Shown: positions 1 through 5,243, counted from the stretch's first letter. The stretch: DNA of 5,794 nucleotides from CAVVXX01 sp052389895 (GCA_052389895.1 JBQTHM010000050.1:1-5794), one strand, 5' to 3'. Numbers and translations: made by a program. Notes: generated by a model from the sequence alone, not told the origin.

Positions 1-119
1 CACACTCCTCACTTGGCTATCGACCGCCTGCACCACAGACAATCAATCCATGCGCAACCAAGCTGGATGGCGCCCCAATGATGCAGTAGTCTCTCTATCC
101 TGCTGGTACAAAATATCCG

Positions 120-308
120 TCAGGCCATCAGCTTCATGAAGATGATTTCCTCGCGGGTGCCTGAACCAGAGCCGCTGTCGGATATATTTCCGGATATAAT
201 TCCCCTACACTTGTAGGTGGATTCCTGTGCGACGCACCCAACGACCAATAGGCCGGTAATTGCGACTGTCGCAAACAATCGTGGTCTCGTCAGGCGAAGG
301 TTGTACAT
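120..308 (-). CDS. Small putative lipoprotein, unknown function (62 aa)
   Basis: The N-terminus has a basic region (RLTRPR), a hydrophobic stretch and the lipobox LVVGC, with the lipidated Cys at residue 25. This predicts Sec export, signal peptidase II cleavage and membrane anchoring. The mature part is only about 38 residues: YKCRG, a Ser/Gly run (SDSGSGSG) and REEIIFMKLMA. I chose the ATG at 308; a GTG three codons upstream (317) is also open, and neither has a convincing Shine-Dalgarno. It starts 78 nt after the stop of the 120-aa exported protein on the same strand, so the two may be co-transcribed. The abrupt end after EEIIFMKLMA leaves the mature domain short, and a frameshifted or truncated relative of the upstream gene is possible: both have a Cys-x-Gly soon after the signal peptide. 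I do not recognise the family. Base composition is lower in GC than the genes to the right. Confidence 0.5.
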   Translation of the reverse strand: MYNLRLTRPRLFATVAITGLLVVGCVAQESTYKCRGIISGNISDSGSGSGTREEIIFMKLMA

Positions 309-345
309 TGCAGACACATCTCATCAAGGCCAAGCCGCAATTTTG

Positions 346-357
346 CGAATGCATTCG
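346..357. repeat. Perfect 12-bp palindrome between the two small exported-protein genes
   Basis: CGAATGCATTCG reads identically on both strands. It lies about 38 nt upstream of the lipoprotein ATG. A second ATGCAT core occurs at 374-379, 25 bp from the first (349-354). The spacing and position suggest an operator for a dimeric regulator, or a hairpin in the message between the two genes. Only the symmetry is seen; the role is inferred. Confidence 0.3.
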
Positions 358-386
358 GTCGGCTGCGCACTAAATGCATAGGTTTC

Positions 387-749
387 TCAAAAACGTCGCT
401 GCCGAGCTACACAACCCTGATCCTGTGGTCTGGACCACTCTGGAACGCCGCTGACGGTTGTCACGCGATAGCTGCCAGTCACTCTGTTGATCGTTATCGT
501 CTTTGGCGGGCTACCGCTTCCAGGCGACCATTCACCTAGAGGGCCAGTAAGGACCAGCTCTATCGAACCTTCGTGCACAAGATAGCGTTCGCCATGACTT
601 GTCGCCCCGTCCGAGGAATACTCAATAAACCACTCCATCGTAAACGCACCCTCTCGAACGAACCCCACGCAATGAAGAATCGTGGTCTGCTTTGCGGCTT
701 GCGCGGTGGTCGTCAAGGCCAATATCGAGCAAAGGATAATCTTTTTCAT
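387..749 (-). CDS. Small Sec-exported protein, unknown function (120 aa)
   Basis: The ATG at 749 begins a classic signal peptide: MKK, a hydrophobic core (IILCSILALTTT) and an AQA-A cleavage site near residue 19. The mature ~100 residues start KQTTILHCVG, continue with alternating polar/hydrophobic strands (MEWFIEY, YLVHEGSIELVL), then ITINRVTGSYRVTT, and end near a second Cys (QGCVARQRRF). The two mature Cys could form a disulfide in the periplasm. Many short exported alphaproteobacterial proteins have a C-x-G strand near the N-terminus and an I-x-R-x-TG-x-Y strand near the C-terminus; that resemblance is from memory and gives no function. The frame stays open upstream into the tRNA gene, but an extension there would lose the signal peptide position and overlap the tRNA, so I reject it. 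No good Shine-Dalgarno precedes the ATG. The gene lies in the low-GC segment beside tRNA-Ser. Confidence 0.6.
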   Translation of the reverse strand: MKKIILCSILALTTTAQAAKQTTILHCVGFVREGAFTMEWFIEYSSDGATSHGERYLVHEGSIELVLTGPLGEWSPGSGSPPKTITINRVTGSYRVTTVSGVPEWSRPQDQGCVARQRRF

Positions 750-822
750 GTGCCACGCAGAAATCATTTGCAAGGAGGCGATGGTGGGCATGGCAAACCG
801 AGAGTGCAAACTCAATTTTGTG

Positions 823-851
823 GGTCTATTTGTGGGAGCGGACGTGCTCAA
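823..851 (-). promoter_or_regulatory. Weak candidate promoter for the 120-aa exported protein gene
   Basis: On the minus strand TTGAGC (846-851) is followed by a 17-nt spacer and TAGACC (823-828). It matches four of six -35 and three of six -10 consensus bases and lies about 75 nt upstream of the ATG at 749. The run of six T on the minus strand at 877-882, between the tRNA 3' end and this site, could help end tRNA transcription, although I see no strong hairpin before it. Confidence 0.25.
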
Positions 852-891
852 TTCGCAAAAGGTAGGCTTCTTGCCGAAAAAATAGGGCTTG

Positions 892-985
892 TGGCGGAGA
901 CGGAGGGATTCGAACCCTCGATACGGCTTATCAACCGTATAACGGTTTAGCAAACCGCCGCCTTCAGCCTCTCGGCCACGTCTCC
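892..985 (-). tRNA. tRNA-Ser (anticodon GCU)
   Basis: The minus strand folds as a class II tRNA. The acceptor stem is GGAGACG/CGTCTCC with discriminator G and an encoded CCA (892-894). A 5-bp anticodon stem GCGGT/ACCGT encloses the loop TTGCTAA, giving anticodon GCU for serine AGC/AGU codons. A long variable arm (ATACGG with CCGTAT) is typical of serine tRNAs. The T arm is GAGGG-TTCGAAT-CCCTC. All stems pair fully, so the gene looks functional. It is transcribed away from nhaA, and its 3' end borders the low-GC region to the left. No strong promoter was recognised in the GC-rich upstream sequence. Confidence 0.97.
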
Positions 986-1012
986 GGCGTTGCGGGTGAG
1001 CCTTTCGTCCGC

Positions 1013-1162
1013 CCCGCGCAACCTACTTGCCTTACCCGCGGCCCACACCGCAAGCCCGCCCGCGCGTTCCTTTCGCAAGCCGCGGATTTCGTTGGCCCCG
1101 GGGGTCATGTGCTCTAGCGTTGCGCGGGTGCAACCCCAGGCCAGCGGCCCGCGCGTGCAACG
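1013..1162. repeat. GTTGC/GCAAC repeat cluster in the nhaA upstream region
   Basis: CCCGCGCAAC (1013-1022) is a perfect 10-bp inverted match to GTTGCGCGGG (1119-1128). The GTTGC at 1119-1123 can also pair locally with GCAAC at 1130-1134 (5 bp, 6-nt loop). Alternatively CGTTGCGCG (1118-1126) can pair with CGTGCAACG (1154-1162), with one G-U pair. A further GTTGC is at 989-993. GTGCAAC itself recurs directly at 1128-1134, 1155-1161 and, inside the nhaA coding start, 1217-1223. The sequence supports either protein-binding sites or mutually exclusive mRNA hairpins; the function is inferred. Confidence 0.4.
1092..1120 (+). promoter_or_regulatory. Weak candidate promoter for nhaA
   Basis: TTGGCC (1092-1097), a 17-nt spacer and TAGCGT (1115-1120) lie about 80 nt upstream of the nhaA start. 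The match is three to four of six bases at each hexamer, which is modest in a GC-rich region, but it is the best-spaced pair I found between the tRNA and nhaA. If used, transcription would begin inside the GTTGC/GCAAC repeat cluster. Confidence 0.25.
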
Positions 1163-1198
1163 GGCCCCGTGTTCTTTCCTCAGAGGAGTTCTGGACGA

Positions 1199-2428
1199 AT
1201 GGCCCGCCTGCGCCGCGTGCAACGCAAGATCGCCGAAGCCGCGCGCGTGCCGGCCGACATGATCACCGAGTTTGTGCGCTACGAGACGCTGAGCGGCCTG
1301 CTGCTCGTGGTGGCGGCGCTTTCCGCGATGCTCCTGGCCAATATCGGGCTCGAGAGCACCTATCGCGAGATCAAGTGGCTTGTCATCGAAGTGCGCGCCG
1401 GCAGCTGGGGCCTGCAAAAACCCGTCATCCAATGGGTAAACGAAGGGCTCATGGCGCTTTTCTTCTTTCTTGTGGGTCTCGAAATCAAGCGGGAGCTGCA
1501 AGGGGGAGAACTGTCTTCGCGCGAGAGGGCAACGCTGCCCCTGATCGCCGCTACTGGCGGCATGATCGTTCCCGCGCTCATCTATCTGGCCGTCACCGCG
1601 GGCGACGCCGACGCCATGCGCGGCTGGGCCATTCCGGCCGCCACCGACATCGCCTTCGCCCTCGGCATCATGTCGCTTTTGCGTGACCGGGTTCCCGCTT
1701 CCCTGAAGGTCTTTTTGATGGCCATTGCGGTTCTCGACGACATCGGGGCGGTTATCATCATTGCGCTCTTTTACTCGGGCGATCTTTCCCTGCCCTCGCT
1801 CGCGATTGCCGCTGTCGCCGCGGCGGCGCTCTTCGTCATGAACCGGTTCGGCGTCAGGCGCATAGCGCCCTACGCGCTTCTTGGCATCCTGATGTGGACC
1901 GCCGTTCTGGAATCGGGCGTGCACGCAACGCTCGCCGGCGTTGTCACGGCAGCCGCCATTCCGCATCGCAATCGGGCACGCAGCGAAGGCTCGCCTCTCG
2001 AAATGCTGGAGCACGCACTTCACCCCTGGGTGGCCTTCGGCGTTCTTCCCCTTTTCGGCTTCCTCAATGCCGGCGTTCCTCTCGCGGGCATCGGGATCCA
2101 ATCTGTCGTAGAGCCTGTAACGCTGGGAGTCGCACTGGGGCTCATTGCCGGGAAACAGGTAGGTGTCTTCGGCGCCGCTTTGCTTGCGGTAAAATCCGGA
2201 CTGGCGGCGATGCCACGCGGCACGAACTGGCGTCAGATCTACGGCGTCGCCGCACTCGCGGGCATCGGATTTACCATGAGCCTTTTCATCGGCCAACTTG
2301 CGTTCGCCGGGCTTTTGCGCGAGGCGGAAACACGCCTCGGCGTCGTGCTTGCGTCCCTCGTTTCCGCCATCTGGGGCTACTCTGTCTTGCGCTTATCCGT
2401 GCGCGCCGCGGGAAAACGCGGCCGGTAA
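1199..2428 (+). CDS. nhaA: Na+/H+ antiporter NhaA (409 aa)
   Basis: Inner-membrane NhaA-type antiporter, which exports Na+ (or Li+) in exchange for about two H+ and so serves pH and sodium homeostasis. Family hallmarks are intact: NEGLMALFFFLVGLEIKREL, then GWAIPAATDIAFALGIMSLL with Asp150 (E. coli Asp133). AVLDDIGAVII holds the ion-binding pair Asp180-Asp181 (Asp163-Asp164). ESGVHATLAGV holds His242 (His225, pH response), GKQVGV holds Lys319 (Lys300), and GIGFTMSLFIGQLAF is near the end. Hydrophobic helices run throughout. I chose the ATG at 1199 because AGAGGAG (1182-1188) lies 10 nt before it; a GTG at 1169 lacks this. Compared with E. coli (388 aa) it has about 20 extra basic N-terminal residues (MARLRRVQRK...); an internal ATG at 1259 would remove them. 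The frame is unbroken. The tRNA upstream is divergent, and the CBS gene follows after 131 nt. Confidence 0.97.
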   Translation: MARLRRVQRKIAEAARVPADMITEFVRYETLSGLLLVVAALSAMLLANIGLESTYREIKWLVIEVRAGSWGLQKPVIQWVNEGLMALFFFLVGLEIKRELQGGELSSRERATLPLIAATGGMIVPALIYLAVTAGDADAMRGWAIPAATDIAFALGIMSLLRDRVPASLKVFLMAIAVLDDIGAVIIIALFYSGDLSLPSLAIAAVAAAALFVMNRFGVRRIAPYALLGILMWTAVLESGVHATLAGVVTAAAIPHRNRARSEGSPLEMLEHALHPWVAFGVLPLFGFLNAGVPLAGIGIQSVVEPVTLGVALGLIAGKQVGVFGAALLAVKSGLAAMPRGTNWRQIYGVAALAGIGFTMSLFIGQLAFAGLLREAETRLGVVLASLVSAIWGYSVLRLSVRAAGKRGR

Positions 2429-2559
2429 GCCCCATGAATTCGCTTGCCAGTGCGGGGTACGCGGACGCACAATTTGGCCCAAGGGACTTGGCGAAAGGCG
2501 GCGCTCGCGGACTTTGCCGCCGAAGGCGGAGTTCCTGTATCGGAGAAGGAGGAAATCCG

Positions 2560-2991
2560 ATGCTGGTATGCGATATCCTCCGTCACAAGGGGCGGGACGT
2601 GGTGACGGTCGCGCCGACGAACAGCGTTTCAGACGCTGCGAAAACGTTGGCCAGGCGCAAGATCGGCGCCGTGGTGGTAATGGGCACACACGGGGAAGTC
2701 GCCGGCATGCTTTCCGAACGGGACATCGTGCATGCGCTGGCGCGCGACGGCGCGCATGCGCTCGCACGAACCGTCAGTCATTACATGACGCGCACGGTCG
2801 CCACCTGCGAGGAGCGCGATACGATCGAGACGATCATGGAGACGATGACGGAAGGCCGCTTCCGCCATATTCCGGTGGTGGAGGACGGCTGCCTTGTTGG
2901 AATAATTTCGATTGGCGACGTGGTCAAATCGCGCATCGAGGAAAGCGAACGCGAGGCCGCCAGCCTGAGGAATTATATCGCTACCGGCTGA
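2560..2991 (+). CDS. Two-CBS-domain protein (143 aa)
   Basis: A stand-alone CBS pair (Bateman module), probably cytoplasmic. CBS pairs generally bind adenosine nucleotides and act as sensors or partners; no enzymatic domain is present. CBS1 spans about residues 10-65 (VVTVAPTNSVSDAAKTL, IGAVVV, VAGMLSERDIVHAL). The linker includes SHYMTRTV, and CBS2 spans about 79-130 (TCEERDTIETIMETM, FRHIPVVEDG, LVGIISIGDVVKSRI). The tail ESEREAASLRNYIATG is a short charged helix typical of this alphaproteobacterial subgroup. The start is fixed by a strong AAGGAGG (2546-2552) seven nt before the ATG; the frame is open far upstream, but that sequence overlaps nhaA in another frame and is not coding. A short CCGCC-GAA-GGCGG hairpin (2517-2529) precedes the ribosome site. 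The gene lies 131 nt after nhaA, so readthrough co-transcription is possible. A functional link to NhaA is only a guess. Confidence 0.92.
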   Translation: MLVCDILRHKGRDVVTVAPTNSVSDAAKTLARRKIGAVVVMGTHGEVAGMLSERDIVHALARDGAHALARTVSHYMTRTVATCEERDTIETIMETMTEGRFRHIPVVEDGCLVGIISIGDVVKSRIEESEREAASLRNYIATG

Positions 2992-3023
2992 GCCGCCGTT
3001 TCGGCCGTGGAAGCGCCTTTCTG

Positions 3024-3038
3024 CGCGCTCACAGCGCG
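3024..3038. terminator. Possible hairpin at the CBS/porin convergence
   Basis: CGCGCT-CAC-AGCGCG forms a perfect 6-bp stem with a 3-nt loop and covers the stop codon of the leftward outer membrane protein gene. It sits 33 nt beyond the CBS stop. No T-run follows on either strand, so at best this is a weak or factor-assisted bidirectional terminator, and it could be chance in GC-rich DNA. Confidence 0.2.
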
Positions 3039-4243
3039 TAGTCGATGGCGAGCCAGATCTTGTCCCGGCTGGCGAAGCCGCCGTCTCCGCCGTAAGCCGC
3101 ATAAGTCAGGCTCAGGGTTACGCCCCAGCCGGTCTTCACGGATGCTTCGAGATCGATCTCCTCGCCCAGCGAGCCGCCCGGTTCGATGCCCCTGAAATCG
3201 TGATACCAGGCGGTGAAGCTGGCCTCCCATTTCGCATCGAAGGGCGTGAAATCCGTTCCAAAGCTTGCGGCGGCGTAAGTGTCGCGGACGCCCCGCGCCG
3301 GCGTGCTGGTGAAGACGTCCGCGTATCCCTGGAACTTGTGCAATGTGGCAAGCGGCGTCGAAAAACCGGCAATGCCGTTGCTGCCGAGCGACTCGACGCC
3401 GGCTTTGAGCGACCATGCATCGTAGCCAAGCTCGACTTCGCCCAGCCAATAGTCGAGACCAAAGCTCAGCGGGTTGTCCGCGTACTCTTCCTGGCGCGCA
3501 TATGCCGCCGCATAGGCGAGCGACAGCCCGTCGCCTAACGGCCGGTTGCCGGAAAACCGCAGGCCGAAAGTCGCCGTGGACAGGAGAGGCGCCTGATCGA
3601 GGTCGAGCAGATAGAGATAGCCCGTCAGCTTGCCGAGGCTTTTTTCCGCGTACGAAACATTGAAGGCCTGAACGGCTCCATCGAAATGGCCCATGGGACT
3701 ACGTTCGCCGAAAACACGGTTGACGCGGTTGGCGAAGAAATAAGTGAGAGTCACCCGCTCGATGCTTGAATTGTCCACGCGCACGGCGTCGAACGTTTGC
3801 TCATTCTGGCGAAATCCGACCGCGCCGATGAAACGCTTATCGTCGAGATTGATGCGCTGGCGGCCAACCGTGAGCCCGGTATCGGGAATGCCCGAATAAG
3901 CGATCTGGGCGCGATTGACTTCCAGATTTTCGGGATCGGCTACGACGGGATATTCGGCGCGGCCATTGATCGTGTCATTGAAGTCCTCGGAAAAATGCCC
4001 TGTCGCCTCGATCTCGAAAAGGCCGGCGAAGTCCTGCCAGGCAGGGGTTTTATATCCGGCACGGACCCGAATGGTGCTGGCGTTGGCGTCCTTCGCAAAC
4101 CCGTCCTGTTCCACGTGCTCGAGGCGGTAGCGCAGGTTGAGCAGAATTTTCCCGCCGGAAAGCAAACCGTCCGCTCCGGCGATTGCCGGAGTCATGCAGG
4201 CGAGAAGCATTGCGGCTCCCCAGGCCAGCGGCTTGTCGGTCAT
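3029..4243 (-). CDS. Alginate-export-like outer membrane beta-barrel protein (404 aa)
   Basis: Probable outer membrane channel of the AlgE/alginate_exp superfamily. The signal peptide is MTDKPLAWGAAMLLACMTPAIAG, with cleavage near AIA at residue 22. The mature chain begins with a barrel strand LNLRYRLEHVEQDGF, followed by STIRVRAGYKT and FEIEATGHFSEDFND. The block DTGLTVGRQRINLDDKRFIG...FRQNEQTFDAVRV (about 121-156) is the most characteristic part, seen in this superfamily as the GRQ...D.R..G...WRQ-type segment. Alternating amphipathic strands rich in Tyr/Phe/Gly continue to the C-terminus (LTYFFANRV, GYLYLLDL, LSLTYAAYGG, DKIWLAIDYAL). The last residue is Leu rather than the usual Phe or Trp, although Tyr at -3 keeps the aromatic pattern. 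The region just before the ATG is GGGGG-rich (CTTGGGGGCGCC). No alginate or polysaccharide genes are adjacent, so the substrate is unknown; many such proteins serve as general or small-molecule porins. It is divergent from the Cys-rich protein and converges with the CBS gene. Confidence 0.75.
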   Translation of the reverse strand: MTDKPLAWGAAMLLACMTPAIAGADGLLSGGKILLNLRYRLEHVEQDGFAKDANASTIRVRAGYKTPAWQDFAGLFEIEATGHFSEDFNDTINGRAEYPVVADPENLEVNRAQIAYSGIPDTGLTVGRQRINLDDKRFIGAVGFRQNEQTFDAVRVDNSSIERVTLTYFFANRVNRVFGERSPMGHFDGAVQAFNVSYAEKSLGKLTGYLYLLDLDQAPLLSTATFGLRFSGNRPLGDGLSLAYAAAYARQEEYADNPLSFGLDYWLGEVELGYDAWSLKAGVESLGSNGIAGFSTPLATLHKFQGYADVFTSTPARGVRDTYAAASFGTDFTPFDAKWEASFTAWYHDFRGIEPGGSLGEEIDLEASVKTGWGVTLSLTYAAYGGDGGFASRDKIWLAIDYAL

Positions 4244-4437
4244 GGCGCCCCCAAGAATTCCTGCCAGAGGAGTAAATAGACCTTATGGGCCCTGCCCGAT
4301 TTGATCTGGCGCAATATTATAAGGAGCATGGCTCGCGGCGCTGTTTTTTGCCGCGCTTTCCTTCCGATGCTAAGCTTTCATTTGCCGGCGCTGCGTGCAT
4401 GGGCCGGTCAATTGCGCACCAAAGACGGGGAGACATC

Positions 4438-4785
4438 ATGCGCCATATTCGAATTCTTCCGCCGCTTTTCACGTTCGCTCTTTTGGCCGGGCTCGGCTGG
4501 AGCGCTCCGGCACTTGCGTCCGACTGTCCCGAGCTCAGCGGCGGCACCTGCAGGCATCATGGCGCCTGCGATGCCGCCGATCCGAGAAAGCATTGCCGCG
4601 ATACGTTGAGAAGGGACGGCTATCACTGCGTCTGCCGGCGCGGCGCCGACGATCGCGGGCCGGGACACCAGCGTCTTCAGCGCGATTTGAACGAAGATCA
4701 GCAAGAATACGAGAGCGAGGGATACGAGGGCGAGGAGTACGAGGACGAGGGATACGAAGGCGAGCCGGAGGAAAATCCGGAGTGA
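4438..4785 (+). CDS. Secreted Cys-rich protein with acidic Tyr/Gly/Glu repeat tail (115 aa)
   Basis: The start is the ATG at 4438, preceded by GGGGAGA and followed by a signal peptide (MRHIRILPP, hydrophobic core, cleavage after PALA at residue 28). The mature protein has two parts. Residues 29-69 hold six Cys (30, 38, 44, 53, 64, 66) in the pattern C-x7-C-x5-C-x8-C-x10-C-x-C, ending GYHCVCRRG. This looks like a small disulfide-stabilised fold; the GYxCxC ending recalls EGF-like domains, but the sixth EGF Cys after it is absent. After a polar linker (70-89), residues 91-110 are two 10-residue repeats, YESEGYEGEE and YEDEGYEGEP, then EENPE, giving a very acidic tail that could bind Ca2+ or other cations. 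Upstream in-frame codons have no signal peptide at their start and are not used. I do not recognise a named family. The gene lies between the divergent barrel gene and the rRNA control region. Confidence 0.75.
   Translation: MRHIRILPPLFTFALLAGLGWSAPALASDCPELSGGTCRHHGACDAADPRKHCRDTLRRDGYHCVCRRGADDRGPGHQRLQRDLNEDQQEYESEGYEGEEYEDEGYEGEPEENPE
4708..4767 (+). repeat. Imperfect 30-bp tandem repeat, two units
   Basis: Units 4708-4737 and 4738-4767 match at 25 of 30 bases and encode YESEGYEGEE and YEDEGYEGEP. Within each unit a 15-bp half-repeat is visible (TACGAG...GAGGGA / TACGAGGGCGAG). The purine-rich GAG/GGA composition is consistent with slippage-driven expansion of the acidic tail. Confidence 0.8.
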
Positions 4786-4910
4786 GTTGCCGCAAATGAT
4801 GCTGTGGGAACCACATTAGCGGGCGAACTGATCCGGATGTTTGACTCCAGCGACCGGAGTAATCCGCGCGCGTGCGGTTGCGGTCTCGGTGGCAGCGAAG
4901 AAGCGGACGG

Positions 4911-4929
4911 AGGCGGTCGATCGCCTTTT
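4911..4929 (+). terminator. Candidate intrinsic terminator after the Cys-rich protein gene
   Basis: AGGCGG-TCGA-TCGCCT forms a 6-bp stem (one G-U) with a 4-nt loop, and its 3' arm runs into TTTT (4926-4929). The stem is GC-rich but the T-tract is short. It lies 126 nt past the stop codon and about 170 nt before the rRNA promoter, a sensible place to insulate the rRNA operon. An earlier small hairpin (TGTGG-GAA-CCACA, 4803-4815) lacks a T-run. Confidence 0.4.
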
Positions 4930-5072
4930 ATGGTGCGCGCGTCAGGCGAACGCCAAGCGGTTTTTGCCGATTACCGTTGCGGTGGCGGATTTAGCGCAGT
5001 CAGTTGAAATACAATGATTTTTCCGGGTTGCCAGTCGGCGCGGGCCGGGACCGGGACTTTGTCTGCACACCC

Positions 5073-5102
5073 AAAACCCGCGTAAAACCTAGCATTTAGC
5101 CC
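5073..5102 (+). promoter_or_regulatory. Possible UP element: phased A/T tracts above the rRNA promoter
   Basis: AAAA at 5073-5076, AAAA at 5084-5087 and TTT at 5095-5097 begin exactly 11 bp apart, ending just before the -35 box. Such phased tracts can bend DNA or bind the RNA polymerase alpha C-terminal domain, as UP elements do at E. coli rRNA promoters. The surroundings are GC-rich, so the tracts stand out. Confidence 0.4.
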
Positions 5103-5131
5103 TTTACAGCGGTCCCACGCGCACCTATATA
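5103..5131 (+). promoter_or_regulatory. rRNA operon promoter (TTTACA-17-TATATA)
   Basis: The -35 box TTTACA (5103-5108) and -10 box TATATA (5126-5131) are separated by the optimal 17 nt and match five of six consensus bases each. Downstream is a GC-rich discriminator (CGCCACCCCG), the feature that makes rRNA promoters sensitive to ppGpp and initiating-nucleotide levels. Initiation is expected near 5136-5139, giving a leader of about 275 nt before the 16S gene. This is the strongest promoter match in the window. Confidence 0.85.
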
Positions 5132-5164
5132 CGCCACCCCGCCCGTGGCCTTCTTGCGGGGGGG

Positions 5165-5180
5165 ATTGCACATTTGCAAT
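5165..5180. repeat. Perfect palindrome ATTGCA-CATT-TGCAAT in the rRNA leader
   Basis: Two perfect 6-bp arms flank a 4-nt centre, about 30 nt after the expected transcription start. It could be an RNA hairpin in the nascent leader or an operator site. It does not form a usable second promoter: the nearest -10-like TACTGT (5180-5185) is 20 nt from TTGCGG. Confidence 0.4.
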
Positions 5181-5221
5181 ACTGTAAGTTCGCCCCGTGA
5201 GGCGTTCTTTCTCCCGGGGGG

Positions 5222-5242
5222 CCCGGCGCGTGGCCGGGTTTT
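5222..5242 (+). other. boxB-like hairpin of the rRNA leader
   Basis: CCCGGC-GCGTG-GCCGGG is a perfect 6-bp stem with a 5-nt loop, followed by TTTT. Alone it would resemble an intrinsic terminator, but its place immediately before boxA matches the boxB-boxA order of bacterial rRNA leaders. Confidence 0.55.
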
Positions 5243-5243
5243 C

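Noticed and set aside
781..885. Small rightward frame (31-34 codons) with AAGGAGG at 772-778 before it
   Set aside because: The ribosome-like site is 2 nt from one ATG and 11 nt from the other, both poor spacings. The product shows no recognisable feature and no promoter was seen. A real microprotein cannot be fully excluded.
750..953. N-terminal extension of the 120-aa exported protein into the tRNA gene
   Set aside because: It would bury the signal peptide internally and overlap tRNA-Ser; the first residues are simply translated tRNA.
947..2296. A 449-codon open frame antisense to nhaA
   Set aside because: It lies opposite an intact nhaA with every family motif, has no ribosome site, and encodes a low-hydrophobicity Arg/His/Gly-rich product typical of antisense frames in GC-rich DNA.
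1894..2559. Upstream in-frame extension of the CBS protein
   Set aside because: It overlaps nhaA in another frame, encodes an Arg-rich sequence with no CBS similarity, and a strong Shine-Dalgarno fixes the start at 2560.
4322..4330. AAGGAG followed by ATG at 4328
   Set aside because: Spacing is only 1 nt, and the frame runs across the real Cys-rich gene in another frame with no plausible product.
4334..4355. CGCGGC...GCCGCG hairpin with a T-run in the loop
   Set aside because: The T-run is inside the loop and not after the stem, so it is not an intrinsic terminator, and it sits in an intergenic region where both flanking genes read away from it.
4804..5007. 67-codon rightward frame before the rRNA promoter
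   Set aside because: No ribosome site; Gly/Ser/Arg-rich composition typical of non-coding GC-rich sequence, and it contains the candidate terminator.
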